Assembly (NCBI GenBank): GCA_009746045.1
Contig: RPFO01001499.1
Location: forward strand, 1-30,928
DNA: 30,928 bases
Source: Mesostigma viride
Lineage: Eukaryota; Streptophyta; Mesostigmatophyceae; Mesostigmatales; Mesostigmataceae
Direction: 5' to 3'
Shown: piece by piece, positions 1 to 10,276 of the stretch
How positions within the stretch are numbered: position 1 is the first letter of the stretch
Layout: each line of letters starts with the position of its first letter
The notes under the pieces: model-generated
Seen by the model: the letters and a program-made list of their open reading frames with translations, nothing else
Told to the model about the DNA's origin: nothing
The model's database searches: none
Program-made: the position numbers and the translations under genes

Positions 1-2136
1 AGTCTTAGCCCAGCGGAGCGGACATTGCAAATGAGATCAAGGGGCAGCACAAGATTTATCGGACAGTGTTACCCGTAACTGATGTAATAAAAAGGCTTGT
101 TTCTATTTTACGAATTGCTCTCGTCGCACACATATATTTGCCATGGCACAAATGCTTATTATTGCAAATTTGCACTGGGTGGGGCAGAGCTTGTTGGCAG
201 CTGTCGAGATTGCTATGCGCATTGTCTGTGTGTCAGGGCACTGGGCCAAAGCTTCCCGCCACCATGCTAAGCATCCCTCCGCATTGCATAAGGGAGATTG
301 TTAGGCGACCGTACTGTTCTGGCGTTTCTCCCTTATTTCATAGCCATTAGGATTAGGTATGCTTCATATTGTAGCAGTTCATCCCGCTGCGGGGTCAGTC
401 AGCGGAGGATTTGGCGGGGCTATGAATTTCTCTTCTGCGTTTTATCTCCCCTTATTGAGTGCACATACAAATGGACAGAGCAGTCTCGCATGCTTTGAGG
501 GCAAAGCGGGTTTGAGTACCTCCGGACCGTGGTGGGCGTCAAGACATGAAAGGCAAGTTTTGGTGGAACGTGCTTGTGCGGAATTTAAACAAGCTTCACG
601 GCGGAACGGTGAGGGCTGCTCTTGTTCTTATGCTCCGTTTAGTGTGGGCTTTGCATATTTCTGCATTGACCTAATAACCGCCGGTGCTCCTTTCATGCCT
701 TCGCCGCAATTGTGTATCACTGCAGAGGCTTGCAGCATGGCCACTACTACCTGCCTGAAAGTAGAAGAGGAATGGGCACAGATTTGCAAGCAACGTTTGC
801 CAATCTGGTTCGAAGGGAATATGCGTAGGCCGGTTACCGCCTATAGGTAGGGGACCAGGTTTTGGATTCATGATTGAGGGCTCTTTGGGCAAGATGGGGG
901 ACAATGGGAGGGCCCCAGCCACGGTGGAGGCTGTGGACGTGGCTGTACGCCAAGGCGATTGTGTCATTGCAGGGCAAGCAACCACATTCCCTGGGGAGAG
1001 ACTCAGGCCTTACCTGCCGCACACGAGCGCATGACGCGACTTCTCCACACTACTACGCGGACGTGGCGCACTTCGTGCGAGAGCAGGTTTGAGGTCCCAC
1101 TCTTCCCCTGTCGTTCTCTGCCTGCCTCTGACCCTATGGTGTCTTTGTGGTGATAGCGAGGACGATGGTGACGGTACGATGATGATGGGGACGGCGGCCT
1201 CTAGCGGAGGAAATGTTCGAGGCGTAATGAGCGAGCCCCTGCTGACCTGCGCGGGTAGTGGGCGGGGCTTTTACTCCTGCCGTTAGCCAGATCCGGCTGC
1301 CGTTCGTCAGCCTAGCAAGGGGCGTGGTGGTTTGCTGAGCAAAGATTGTGCTAGGGCTGAGGCGCCGAGACAATACCATGGGGCTTGCTTCCCTTCGCAA
1401 CCCAACCTGTTTGCAATGGGCAGTGCACCACCTTCAGCTTGACCGAGCACTCGCTGTGATTCCTCACTCTCTGGGCCATGGCCTTGGGTCACCTTCGTGT
1501 GGCTTTCGTAGAACCCAAGCCTCATGTCTCCATTACTTGGGGAGTTATGTGGTAGATGATGATTGTCCCTTGTTTCCCTCACGGTGGACCAGGTCACTGA
1601 CTTTGCTAGGTCGAGGGTCTTACAAGGTCTTGGGGAGATCCCACTAGAGATCCTGGGTGGTTGAGACGCCTATGTGTGTTGTGGAGGGATACGAGGGCCA
1701 GGCACTTTCGGCAACATTTTTGTCCCTACCCGGGGGGCAACAGTTAGTAGCACCACAGTTGTCATCGAGCAGATTCGGTTTTACCTGAGATTAAACAATT
1801 TCTCCCTCTGATGTAGCGGACTAGGGGCCTCTCCTTTGGCCTATGGTGGCAAGCCCTGAATTAAAGGGGCTAGGGTACAATGATTCTGGTTGCCTCCTGC
1901 CCGTTTGATCTCATTACCCCTAAGGCCCCTTACCTTGTGAAAGCTTGGGGCTTAATTTTCATGACTTTGCTAAAGAGAGCCATGTCCTTCTTTGACTGGT
2001 AGCCAGGCACGTTCTCGACTTGAGGAGGGTCTAGACAATACCCAAGGTGCCATCTTGGCTGCTGGTGGGAACGATGGCTAGGCTGGGGTGTGTGGAGCCT
2101 GTGGACGTGTACCGACGGGATGCAGGATTGCTTCGC
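1..2136. other. Flanking DNA without a recognisable gene
   Basis: Only short open frames occur here; the longest (359-850, 163 codons, plus strand) has no motif I recognise and no repeated or low-complexity signature. Because a copia-type reverse-transcriptase fossil follows on the plus strand, the part from about 860 to 2136 may be the decayed upstream (gag/integrase) half of the same element, but I could not identify a zinc knuckle or integrase motif in it. I see no RNA gene. Confidence 0.4.
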
Positions 2137-2858
2137 TTTAAGTGGCATTTTCAGATGAAAGCCCGTCCCCGGGCCTGATTAGGAAAGTAGAATTTGCTAG
2201 ACCTGTAGTGCAGAGTTTTTCTGGATCTTCTGACCTGCCCCTTGGCCTTGACTGCGCAGGTTTTGAACAAAGATACGTGGCGCTGGTAGTGTGCTTTCAC
2301 TAGGGCGTTTGATAGTGGCATGCAATGGGTCGCTGTGCTAGATTTTTCAAAAAAGGCTTACCTCCACGGGGATGCCAATTGAAGAGTGCTCGGCTATGGA
2401 TGACCACACCCCTCTATGTTTGGGCACCCAAATCTGGGAGCCTCTTGTAGGAAAGAAGTTTATTCGGTTTGATATAAAGGCGGTTGATGGCCGTGGCTGG
2501 TCACGGGCTTGGCGCCTGAGCCTAGAGCTCTTCTCCTTGCCAGCTCGCATGTGTACAGTGACTGGACCCTCCTTGTTTTGTGGGCGTCTGGAAGGGCGAA
2601 AGCTGGTGTCTTGTGTTCGTGCATGCGGATGACTGTGATTGCTTGGCCCGCTGTGAATGGATTTGCTGGTTCCCACTAGGATTAGTGCCATGCCAGGTAC
2701 CCTGGTGGTAAGCTTAATTTTCCCGTGGCGGGCAAGGGGTTCAGTTCATGGGCCATGGAACACTGTCATGGGATCACGATGAAGACACGGCAAGGGGGCG
2801 ATGTGCTTCAGCCCAAGGGCAGCTATGTGCCAGGGATATTGGTTAAAGAGGTGTGAAG
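2137..2858 (+). pseudogene. Decayed Ty1/copia reverse transcriptase fragment
   Basis: Conceptual translation across several frames and stops gives, in the right order, landmarks of the Ty1/copia reverse transcriptase: FKWHFQMKA at 2137 (family: KWVFKxK), LDFSKKAYLHGD at about 2338 (family: MDVKTAFLHGD), KKFIRFDIKAVDGRGW near 2452 (family: KKSLYGLKQAPRxW), VFVHADD at 2613 (family: the YVDD catalytic box) and a G-x-R-x-G-x-L-x-Q-x-Y pattern near 2775-2855. Stops and frame changes lie between them, so nothing is expressed. Each match alone is weak; their order and spacing are the evidence. The fossil is far older than the nearby LTR element and shows that the locus was already a retroelement graveyard. 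A profile search could overturn this call. Confidence 0.5.
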
Positions 2859-5838
2859 CAGCAGATGGGCCGACATTCATTGCGTCTGAGATGTGGGACA
2901 TTGTCGTGGCAAGCCTTAATTGGTGGCCTGCACCACTAGCCTGATTTGGCTGTTCTTAGCGACTGGACCTACAATGTACTGTGCCTTTATTGACCGTGCG
3001 GTGTTGTGCAGTACCTCCTGGCCTCATTCCGGGTTGATGTTACAAGGGTTCGACTGGGATAAGCCGTGGAGCTTGTGTCTTATTGCGATAGTTCCTAGGA
3101 TTGCCCGCGTGCTCACAAGATGCGTCGTAGGTGCGCTGCTTCCACTACGCCATTTGCACGCTGACCAACCCACGATGTCCATCTTTTGCATGTATTCCCG
3201 TTTCACCGCCGCGTGTATGTTGGATCCGACCCGCTGAGGCGCGCGCATATGCGAGGCTATGCGAGCGAGCTGTCTACTTCCACGCGCTCATTTGCTGGGA
3301 TTCTCGCGGGTGGCGGCACCACTCCGCATCTCCGTCGCGTGATACGCACTGACAGCCAGGCTGGTTGTTGATTTCATTGAGAACCCTTATGCCCACCCGG
3401 TGACTTGGACTTCCTCAGGGTCAAGGAGTTCTCTGGATTGTTGTCAGTACCCAGCATGTGTCCGGGCTCGAAAGGGGAAAACTTTTACTCCGTGCCTTAC
3501 TAAACTGTATTTTGCCAGCTAGCACAGTACCCGCTTCTGCGGACACACGTGAATTAGGCTATCACTGGGTTCCAGTCTTCGCACTAGTTGAGTTGCGTGA
3601 ACCATGAATGGCCCCGCGCACGGGTTTTTCAGCTTGTAGGTTTCCCGGGAGTTCATTACCTCTTTGTATAATTAATGTTCAGTGGGCATTAGCTCGAGAC
3701 TATGTCGGTGTTGTAGTTGCTATTCTGATGGCATGGCCCGCGCGGCCGTTAATGATGATTAAGAGTACGCTGGCCTCTTTGCCAATGAAAAAGAAAAGTG
3801 CTGGAGTTGCTAGCATTACAAATATGCTGGGCAGGGCTCGGTTATTGCAATATATCAGTTTGCCGCACGTGATTGTTGATTACTGGATCGGACAATGAAT
3901 CCGGCGCGACTTCATGTCGTTGGCCAAAATGGTTGCCACATGGGTTGCAGTTCTTGCCACGGTTGTTAAGAATATAACCATGGCAGACTTAAGTTTGGCT
4001 CTGTTCTAGAAGGTTCCATGTGCACAACGCATACGCATTGCATTACTTGTACGACAGGATGAGGACAAGGTTTCTAGGCATTCTAGGGAAGGTTGACCTG
4101 TAATGTATAAATAAAGCAATAACAGCGGCCAATGGGCCGCAGCCATTGCAACCAAACCTTCCAAAAGTCTTCTCAACTTGCTGGAGTCTGGGAAAAGGGT
4201 GGAGCATGCTTTGTGTGTGGCAACGGAAAGGTCCACTTGGCGTCGTGAGTGCCCTCGACAGAAAGGCCAAGCCTGCTGGGGCAGGGGGCCAGTCTGGGCA
4301 GGCAGTGACTAGCTACACCATCCCCTGTAATAGTCAATACCCCTTGGGGGAAGGTTGTGCTGGATGTTACTAAGACGGTGGTGTGCCCCTGTGCAGCACC
4401 AAGGTTGTAAAGATTTTGTTCTTCCAACTGGTTTGCAATAACAATGCTGCAGCTTGAACGTCCCTATGCTCATGCAGGTGGTGGGTTCCAGCAGGTGGCT
4501 GGCTGGAAGGGCCAAGGGACCTGCTGGAAGGCCGGAGTTAACGCCAAGGCGCATTGGCTGATCTGATTCGGCATATCTCTGACGATTCCAGCCGGCACCG
4601 GAACGGAGTTCATGTCCGACAAGTTTATCATAAAAGTTATGGCGTTCCGACGTTCCCCGGTCGTCCGCGAAGAGCGCGAAGCGGCGTTTTCTAAGTCGGA
4701 CGTGAAATTTGCCAGCACGACAGTATGGGGTCGACCAGCAATTCCTGGGCTGACAGGATTAGGTGCTGTACCTACGGACGTTATTGATTAATACGTCGTA
4801 CGCAGAAATAGGAACCTTAAACCTTGTGGTCTGTTGGTACTCAGGCTTAGTCCTGGGACTTCTAGTGCAGATGCAATAGTCCTGTGGATGTGCCTGTGGT
4901 CACTGTGCCTGCTTGGCGAGACCTACTGACGCGGTATAGAGCAGCTGGGCGCGTACAGGTAGTGAATTACTTGACGGGGCAGTGTTATTACTGAGCAATA
5001 CCTCTTTAGGTTGCTCAGGATCAGCAAAGCACAGATGCACAAGTATATAAACAAGTAGGCACAGTGCCATTTGAGGTAGATCTCTGCGAGCTCCGCCTCA
5101 CGTGTATGTGCCTTGACTCTTGGCAAGCGCGTGTTACAAGAACTTACAGTGTAGTGCAGCCATTGTACATTATCAATTTTAACAAAGTCCGTTTCCACCA
5201 TATTCCAACATTGCTGCATTGCAACCATATCCTTCAATTGACGTTTGCTGAGGACGTTACTCAAATTACAACAGTCTCAGCGGAACGGCCAGGAGGGTCG
5301 TTGCCGGTTGCGGTGGCAGCCGGTTGACGGACAAGGAGAATCGTCGGTGTGTGAATTGGTGCAGGAAGAAACAACGGCAGGCAGGATTTCCGGTTTTCGG
5401 GGCAGTCTGCTGGAAGGGTTCAGTTTCAACCTGATTGCGTTCGTGTCCGTTCGGGATCTATCTTTATTGCTTGCAAGATCGTACGCCTTGTTAATCGCAG
5501 CTTCGTGCATTCAGTCGACGACCAGGTTCGAAGATGGGAGCGACATTCTGCGCACGGTACAAACCTCGTCATTCCGGAGCACGGAGATCGACGACCTCGA
5601 GCGAGCTTCACGGTCATTTGGTCGGCATCCGAGGTGGATTACAGGCAGTAGCTGAGCGAGTGCGTGCGGAGTGTTTGGCGTGGCCAAGGCGTGTGCGAGG
5701 GTTGCGGAGGAGTGGCGCAGTGCGACACGAGTTTTGGTACCGACAGCAGGCGGTGTGGGCTTTACCACGTTACTTTCGCCAGGCTGCATCGGCGATCGAG
5801 TGGTTGTCGTCAGCTTCGGGACCAGTTTAGGCGTGTGA
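2859..5838. other. Flanking DNA without a recognisable gene
   Basis: Short open frames on both strands only, none with a motif I trust. One stretch near 4591-4617 reads GTEFMSDKF, reminiscent of the second catalytic-aspartate region of retroviral-type integrases (SDxGTEF), but its surroundings do not support it. From about 5240 the sequence becomes GC-richer, leading into the open frame at 5839. Confidence 0.4.
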
Positions 5839-6309
5839 ACGACGGCGGGCGGAGCTCACAGGCGGCGTGCAGAGGTCGGCGGCGGACAGCGAAGCATCAC
5901 CGGAGGAACAGATCGCGCGGAGAGAGTCGGCAGTTTCGGAGCGAGCAAGAGGTTCCTTTTTCAGGAACTGCCCAGCCCCTTCGCGTCGTGGACGCGTTGG
6001 GAGAGTTTGCACCTCCTTGGGTACGATAGTGACCTTGAGGTGGGAGCAGGGGGTGTCGCTGGGCTAGGCGACGAGACACTTGGCGACCACGAGGTGCCAA
6101 GATACAATCCGCGGGGTGCCAACGACGGGTTGTCACCTGTCTACTATTATACCAACGGTGACGATTCAGTCATCGCGGGCCGACAGCGGGTCGACGACGG
6201 CGCAGCGGGTAGCAGGGTGCCAGAGCTGATTGTGGTGAGCGACAGCGACGACGACAGCGACAAGGAGAACCAGGACGCGCCTGGGGCCAGCCGTGGTGGT
6301 CTTGCCTGA
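5839..6309 (+). CDS. Open frame with SUMO-interaction-like acidic tail (hypothetical)
   Basis: The frame is open from just after a TGA at 5836 to a TGA at 6307 (156 codons) and contains no ATG, so if real it is an exon or a 3' part of a longer product; a TTG at 6007 is the only start-like codon. The C-terminal part has a hydrophobic patch followed by an acid/serine run, PELIVVSDSDDDSDKENQ, which matches the pattern of a SUMO-interacting motif with flanking casein-kinase-2-type sites. I do not recognise the rest, which is Gly/Arg-rich and low in complexity. The LTR element lies 71 bp downstream, and the other side of that insertion (from 30474) also carries an open frame, so both could belong to one interrupted gene or to another transposable element. 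Coding status is uncertain. Confidence 0.3.
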   Translation, partial: TTAGGAHRRRAEVGGGQRSITGGTDRAERVGSFGASKRFLFQELPSPFASWTRWESLHLLGYDSDLEVGAGGVAGLGDETLGDHEVPRYNPRGANDGLSPVYYYTNGDDSVIAGRQRVDDGAAGSRVPELIVVSDSDDDSDKENQDAPGASRGGLA

Positions 6310-6375
6310 GTGGTAACACTTGGCACTTTCCTTTCTTGTTCAGTAGCTTATATTGCTTTAATTACTGCTTGGCCA

Positions 6376-6380
6376 CTTGG
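6376..6380. repeat. Target-site duplication, left copy (CTTGG)
   Basis: The five bases before the 5' LTR, CTTGG, recur directly after the 3' LTR at 30469-30473. Five-base duplications are typical of Ty3/gypsy integrases. The match shows that the two LTRs belong to one insertion. Confidence 0.9.
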
Positions 6381-6968
6381 TGTTACGTCCCTGCCCTTTT
6401 GGCTGGACGTAACAATGGAATAAATTACTAAGGCTGTTTGGTCTATTGAACTTGGGTTTTACGGACCTTGGCTATTGTGTGAATTGGACTAGTTATTTTG
6501 GTCCTAGGTTGTCCTTTTAGGGGCCGGCGCTGTGGCGCCGCGCCGGTTCTGAGTCTGTCAGTGGTTCTAGGCGTGGATCCTATAGTTGAGGGTCGATGTC
6601 GGCCCGGATCCTACGTGGAATGAGTGACTCGGATTGTTCTAAGGAAATTGGCGTGTATCTGCGCCGCAACCAACCTAGGTTAAATTGGTCCAAGGACGAG
6701 AGTCTCGTCCTCTTGGTTTAATGAATGATAAGTGCGAATACGCCTACACATTGAGCCCGGGGCATTATCCATTTGTAATTGGTATTGCTAGCCATTATAA
6801 GTGTGAACTAATTAGCTTGGCATTAAGCCGTGATGCCAGATATCTCACGACTCACGTCGTGAAGCGCAACCTACTTTAGGCTATCTTGAATTATTCCTAA
6901 TTCCGGCAAGAAGGGTCTTTTGCTACGTAGCTCAGGCTAGCTAGGTGAGTCTGGGCAGGGACGTAACA
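6381..6968 (+). repeat. 5' long terminal repeat (588 bp)
   Basis: It begins TGTTACGTCCCTGCCC and ends GGGCAGGGACGTAACA, a perfect 16-bp terminal inverted repeat that is far longer than the usual TG...CA. It matches 29885-30468, the only difference I find being CTAG present twice near 6946-6953 and once in the 3' copy. Inside are an AATAAA at 6419-6424, a GC-rich hairpin near 6520-6547 and a possible TATA box (TATAAG) at 6796. A 65-codon open frame at 6685-6879 starts at TTG and appears in both LTRs; I do not treat it as a gene. Confidence 0.96.
6796..6801 (+). promoter_or_regulatory. Possible TATA box of the LTR promoter
   Basis: TATAAG lies about 170 bp before the LTR end, a reasonable place for the U3/R border, and is present in the 3' LTR at 30300-30305. 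No transcription start can be read from sequence alone. Confidence 0.3.
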
Positions 6969-6969
6969 C

Positions 6970-6981
6970 TGGTTATCGGAG
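6970..6981 (+). promoter_or_regulatory. Primer-binding site
   Basis: One base after the 5' LTR comes TGGTTATCGGAG. The leading TGG is the complement of the universal CCA tail of tRNAs, and the position is the standard one for priming minus-strand synthesis. The rest resembles, but does not equal, the initiator-methionine site TGGTATCAGAGC, so the primer tRNA is not assigned. Confidence 0.7.
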
Positions 6982-7635
6982 GAAATGTGCTGGAAAGGTT
7001 AGCTAACTCTCGCGGAGAGGGTTAGTGAGCCAATTAGGATACCAAGACGAAGCTTGGCGTAGGTAGAGGTTCCGGAATTCAACGATTGCTGTCAGGCCGG
7101 CGGCCAGCCCGTAAAGGGATTCAACGACGACCTAGCAGCAAGCGGCCAGTCTGGGATACTCGGCGGGGCTAGCAATAGTCCTGTGGTGAGGTGCTGTCAA
7201 CTATAGCGTTCAGCCCTCCTGTTTTCAACGACACCTAGTGGCGGCCAGGGCTTGCCTTCAACGACACCGGGTGGCGGCCAGTTCAGGAGGGATTAACGTC
7301 ATCGAAGATGGTACGTCCCCTAGTTAGAATTCTTTCTTTACAAAGCTATGCCTGCTGAAGGCTAGCTGGCGAGCTTGCTCTCTATCCGGGAACGCGCGCG
7401 CAGGGGGTTTATGTTATATGTTGTGCCTCTATAGGTTGTAAATGTTGTTGGTGCCCATGGACGTCGCGGAGACGGACATTCGTTGTTTGACCTGCAAGGG
7501 GTCGTGGGGGTGGATACCGTCTGGCTGTTGCCGACTGTGTTGACGGTGTTTACCTCCGTGTGTGCGTATAGCCCGTTCCTGCGGAAGGCTCGGGCGTGTG
7601 CTGTGATATACTCCGTGCTCCCTCTCCTCGTTTGT
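6982..7635 (+). other. Untranslated leader of the retrotransposon, first part
   Basis: No convincing coding frame. It contains a CTCTCGCGGAGAG hairpin near 7010, the four-copy leader repeat (7078-7281), and a GTACGT at 7311-7316 that could be a splice donor. It is cut by the TTAA-flanked insertion and resumes at 9731. Confidence 0.6.
7078..7281 (+). repeat. Four copies of a 25-30-bp leader motif
   Basis: The pattern TTCAACGA...GCGGCCAG occurs at 7078-7107, 7120-7149, 7224-7248 and 7257-7281. The last two are the most alike and are bracketed by CCCTCCTG (about 7214) and CAGGAGGG (about 7285), which could pair to present both copies on one RNA stem. The location just after the primer-binding site is where packaging and dimerisation signals lie in retroelements; that role is inference. 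Confidence 0.7.
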
Positions 7636-7639
7636 TTAA
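7636..7639. repeat. TTAA target duplication, left
   Basis: TTAA flanks the nested DNA element here and at 9727-9730. Confidence 0.8.
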
Positions 7640-9726
7640 CCCTTAAATGGTGTCCAACTCGCGCCTAAAAATAGGCTCCAGTTGCACCTTGCATGGTAAT
7701 GTCCACAACCTAACCTAAAAACAATTTAGGGTCCATACTGGGACCAAAGCACACACATATAGGGACTTACTTGGGGGTCATGTCATTGGTCATGTTGCAA
7801 TGTCCTATGGGTGCTAAATATAGCACCACCCTCAGGGGGTGCGCGAGTGCGAGAAAAACACTCATGTATAATGCATTATTACACCTGAAAACAGTTCCGT
7901 TGCTCCCAACATTTTAAAGGCAGTTGCTTGGGTAGCCAGGCATGGCTTCTGAACACTGACATGACAGGTTGTCCCAGGGACCCAGATGCATTATCTAAAA
8001 ATAACTCGCGCCTAAAAATAGGAGCCAGTTTGGCTGGTGACATTTGCTAGCATTACAAGGCAGGCGCCTCAGTCCGTAGCATCATAAAACATCATAAATG
8101 ATCAAACATGCATTATTTCATCAATTCCAGCATACAGAACATCCATAACAGCGATTAAACATAGGTAGCCATGCCAGTGCACAGTCACATTCGCGCGTAT
8201 CATGGCATGGTAAGGCCAATGACTACCCACCACACAAGCCTACCACATGCACAGTTTTTCTCACATGTCAGTGCTACACTAAATAAGTAAAAGTAAGCCT
8301 AGATCATTGGAAATGCTAACTGGAGCTCCTTATATGCTGGGCTTCATCATTTCAGCTGTTAACTGGCTACGGGGCGACATGCGGCACTAAGTGGCATTAC
8401 AATGGTATGAGGCGTGCACAATGGTGCTTTTGAATGGCCGGGTAATGCTCAAAATGATCACTAACACACAGCTTAAACTATGCCTCATGTTGTTCTAAAG
8501 AAAACGTCACCATGTGGTGGCTACCAAGCTCTACTAGCAGGTATACCACTGTGCCAAGGCCCAAATGCACGTGTGCAAGGGGCTACGTAGCCCATGCATC
8601 CACAACATAAAAAATGACCTCCATATGCTTGCCTGAGATGAAATGACACAGAGACAACTCATGGACCTTCTTTTGAATGCAAGCAGGGCACTGGGACCTC
8701 CACAGGTGTTACATGAAGACAGATGGGGTGACTGCACAACAGCAATACTAACAAAGCTAAAAGGCTAACCAAAAACAGGCCAGGATACCATCTATTCTTA
8801 AGGATTTAGGCTATAGAAACCATCATGATACCATATAGAACTTATTTACATGTAACACCAATCATTATTCTAGTATATTTGGTGCAGACGCAGCCAATCA
8901 TGCACAAAACTGATGAAAATCTGACCGTAATGGCTGTGCGCAACCACCACCACAAACCATTACAGAAAAGTAGTAACGAAGCAACTTTGACATCCCAAAC
9001 CTTCAACAATGAGTCCGAGATTACTTACCGAGTGATACGACGACTTTATCTTGTCGACGGTAACCGCAGGGACACTAAACTACGCCAGGTCGAAACCGCA
9101 AAAAAAAGGCTCAAGGACAGCTAGCAAGCTGACGACAGGGCCGATGCGTCAAGACTTTCCTGGCCCACGACACTAATGAAATATTCGAAATACATCGTAA
9201 CAAATTTACTCGATGCGAAATATTCAATTATAAAGCCGCCGATAACAAGTGCTAGCTTCATTGTCACTCCCGTCACAATAAACACGCGTTGACGCAGTAA
9301 AACCCAGACCGAGATGATTGCGCACCTCAGTAAATGTTGCGCGACTGCGGCTACAGCATCTTTATAACGCATAAATAATGCCTACAAAATTTGGAACGAA
9401 TCCATGCATCGATGCTCCTACACCAATCAGTTTTCTGCACCGCCATAGCCTCGAATATGCATGTTCGTAATTATTTTACATTCACTTTCGTCCCGGTGGA
9501 CCTGGGTACCCCCTGTACTGTAACCGTTAATTAGTCCCTGTAGACTTGGTCGAAACATAGTGATGTCCGGTATCAGGGCGTAGAGCACATCTAGCTCTAG
9601 CAGCAGACCTAAAAATATCACGGAAATGTCTACTGGCATTCGCGCCGCGCCGCTTCCCATCTCGCGCCTATTTGTAGGCGCGAGTTCAACTCGCGCCTAC
9701 AAATAGGCGCGAGCACCATTTAAGGG
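7640..9726. mobile_element. piggyBac-like non-autonomous DNA transposon (2,087 bp)
   Basis: The element is bounded by TTAA and by inverted ends CCCTTAAATGGTG...CACCATTTAAGGG. TTAA duplication together with CCC...GGG ends is the hallmark of piggyBac transposons; Kolobok also uses TTAA but with different ends. The interior has no open frame longer than about 100 codons and nothing like a DDD transposase, so it would depend on an enzyme encoded elsewhere. The decamer CTCGCGCCTA occurs six times: 7658, 8005, 9661 and 9690, and in reverse at 9675 and 9704. The right end is two back-to-back hairpins. These could be transposase-binding sites. It is AT-richer than the retrotransposon around it and interrupts the leader, not a coding frame. 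Confidence 0.75.
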
Positions 9727-9730
9727 TTAA
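9727..9730. repeat. TTAA target duplication, right
   Basis: Second TTAA, directly after the inverted end GGG of the nested DNA element. Confidence 0.8.
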
Positions 9731-9805
9731 GGTCACTGCATTAGAGGTAGCCTGGGTTTCCCCTTTCTCTCTTGCTTGCAAGCCGCTGCCAGACTATGAT
9801 GTAAC

Positions 9806-10144
9806 ATGCCACGACGTAAAATAAACAAGGGTGGACAGTCTGGATTTCCTTACTACGCAGTAGCTCACGACGGGGATAAGGGTAGGCCTGCTATATTCTA
9901 CAGCTGGAAGACGTGTGAGGAGCATATTAAAGATAAGATATTGTCCCAAGGCTCTAGTGCTAAGTGGAAAGGGTTTGATAACATTACAGATGCAGATAGG
10001 TTTGTTAGGGAACACATGCCATTGCCTGAGGGGATGCACACCACACGTGAATGCTCCAAGCCACCCACACTCAGCAGTCAGGGGGAGGGGACAGCAGTTA
10101 CAGTGACTTTCTCTCAGCTGACCATTGGCCCTAGCAAGCAGTAG
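9806..10144 (+). CDS. ORF0: RNase H1-type hybrid-binding / viroplasmin domain protein
   Basis: A 112-residue protein starting at ATG 9806 and ending at TAG 10142. Residues about 14-70 match the small alpha/beta fold found at the N-terminus of eukaryotic RNase H1 and in caulimovirus inclusion-body protein P6 (Cauli_VI family). The visible marks are FPYYAVAHDG, then IFYSWKTCEEHI, then SAKWKGF followed by a helix with DADRFVREH. In RNase H1 this domain binds RNA/DNA hybrids or double-stranded RNA. No catalytic RNase H domain follows, so it is a stand-alone binding module, with a Lys/Arg-rich start and a Ser/Thr-rich tail. It lies 132 bp upstream of gag, inside the LTRs and after the primer-binding site. 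I infer a role in reverse transcription, particle assembly or translation control, as P6 has. Gag must be reached past it by splicing, reinitiation or leaky scanning. Confidence 0.8.
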   Translation: MPRRKINKGGQSGFPYYAVAHDGDKGRPAIFYSWKTCEEHIKDKILSQGSSAKWKGFDNITDADRFVREHMPLPEGMHTTRECSKPPTLSSQGEGTAVTVTFSQLTIGPSKQ

Positions 10145-10204
10145 AGGAGACCAGTACTAGGGAGTAGTATTAGGTTCTATAGTTATAGCTCTATAGCACG
10201 TGGT

Positions 10205-10253
10205 TGCTCTCTCTCTTTCTCTCTCTTCCTTCCTGGGGAGGTGTTGCCTGCAG
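10205..10253 (+). promoter_or_regulatory. Possible 3' splice site before gag
   Basis: A pyrimidine run of CT repeats (10207-10234) is followed by TTGCCTGCAG ending at 10253, a textbook plant acceptor layout, 23 bp before the gag ATG. Splicing from a donor in the leader (for example GTACGT at 7311) would remove ORF0 and the nested DNA element and place gag first on the mRNA. This is inference; transcripts would decide. Confidence 0.35.
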
Positions 10254-10276
10254 TGTAAGATACCGGTACGAGCACC

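Noticed and set aside
359-850. 163-codon plus frame as a gene
   Set aside because: No motif, no codon or composition signal, and it lies in decayed repeat DNA.
4582-4720. Integrase-like GTEFMSDKF
   Set aside because: Only nine residues match, no flanking integrase motif or partner catalytic residue could be found, and the order relative to the copia fossil is wrong for the same element.
6685-6879. 65-codon frame in the LTR, identical at 30189-30383
   Set aside because: It starts at TTG, has no recognisable motif, and is identical only because the LTRs are copies of each other.
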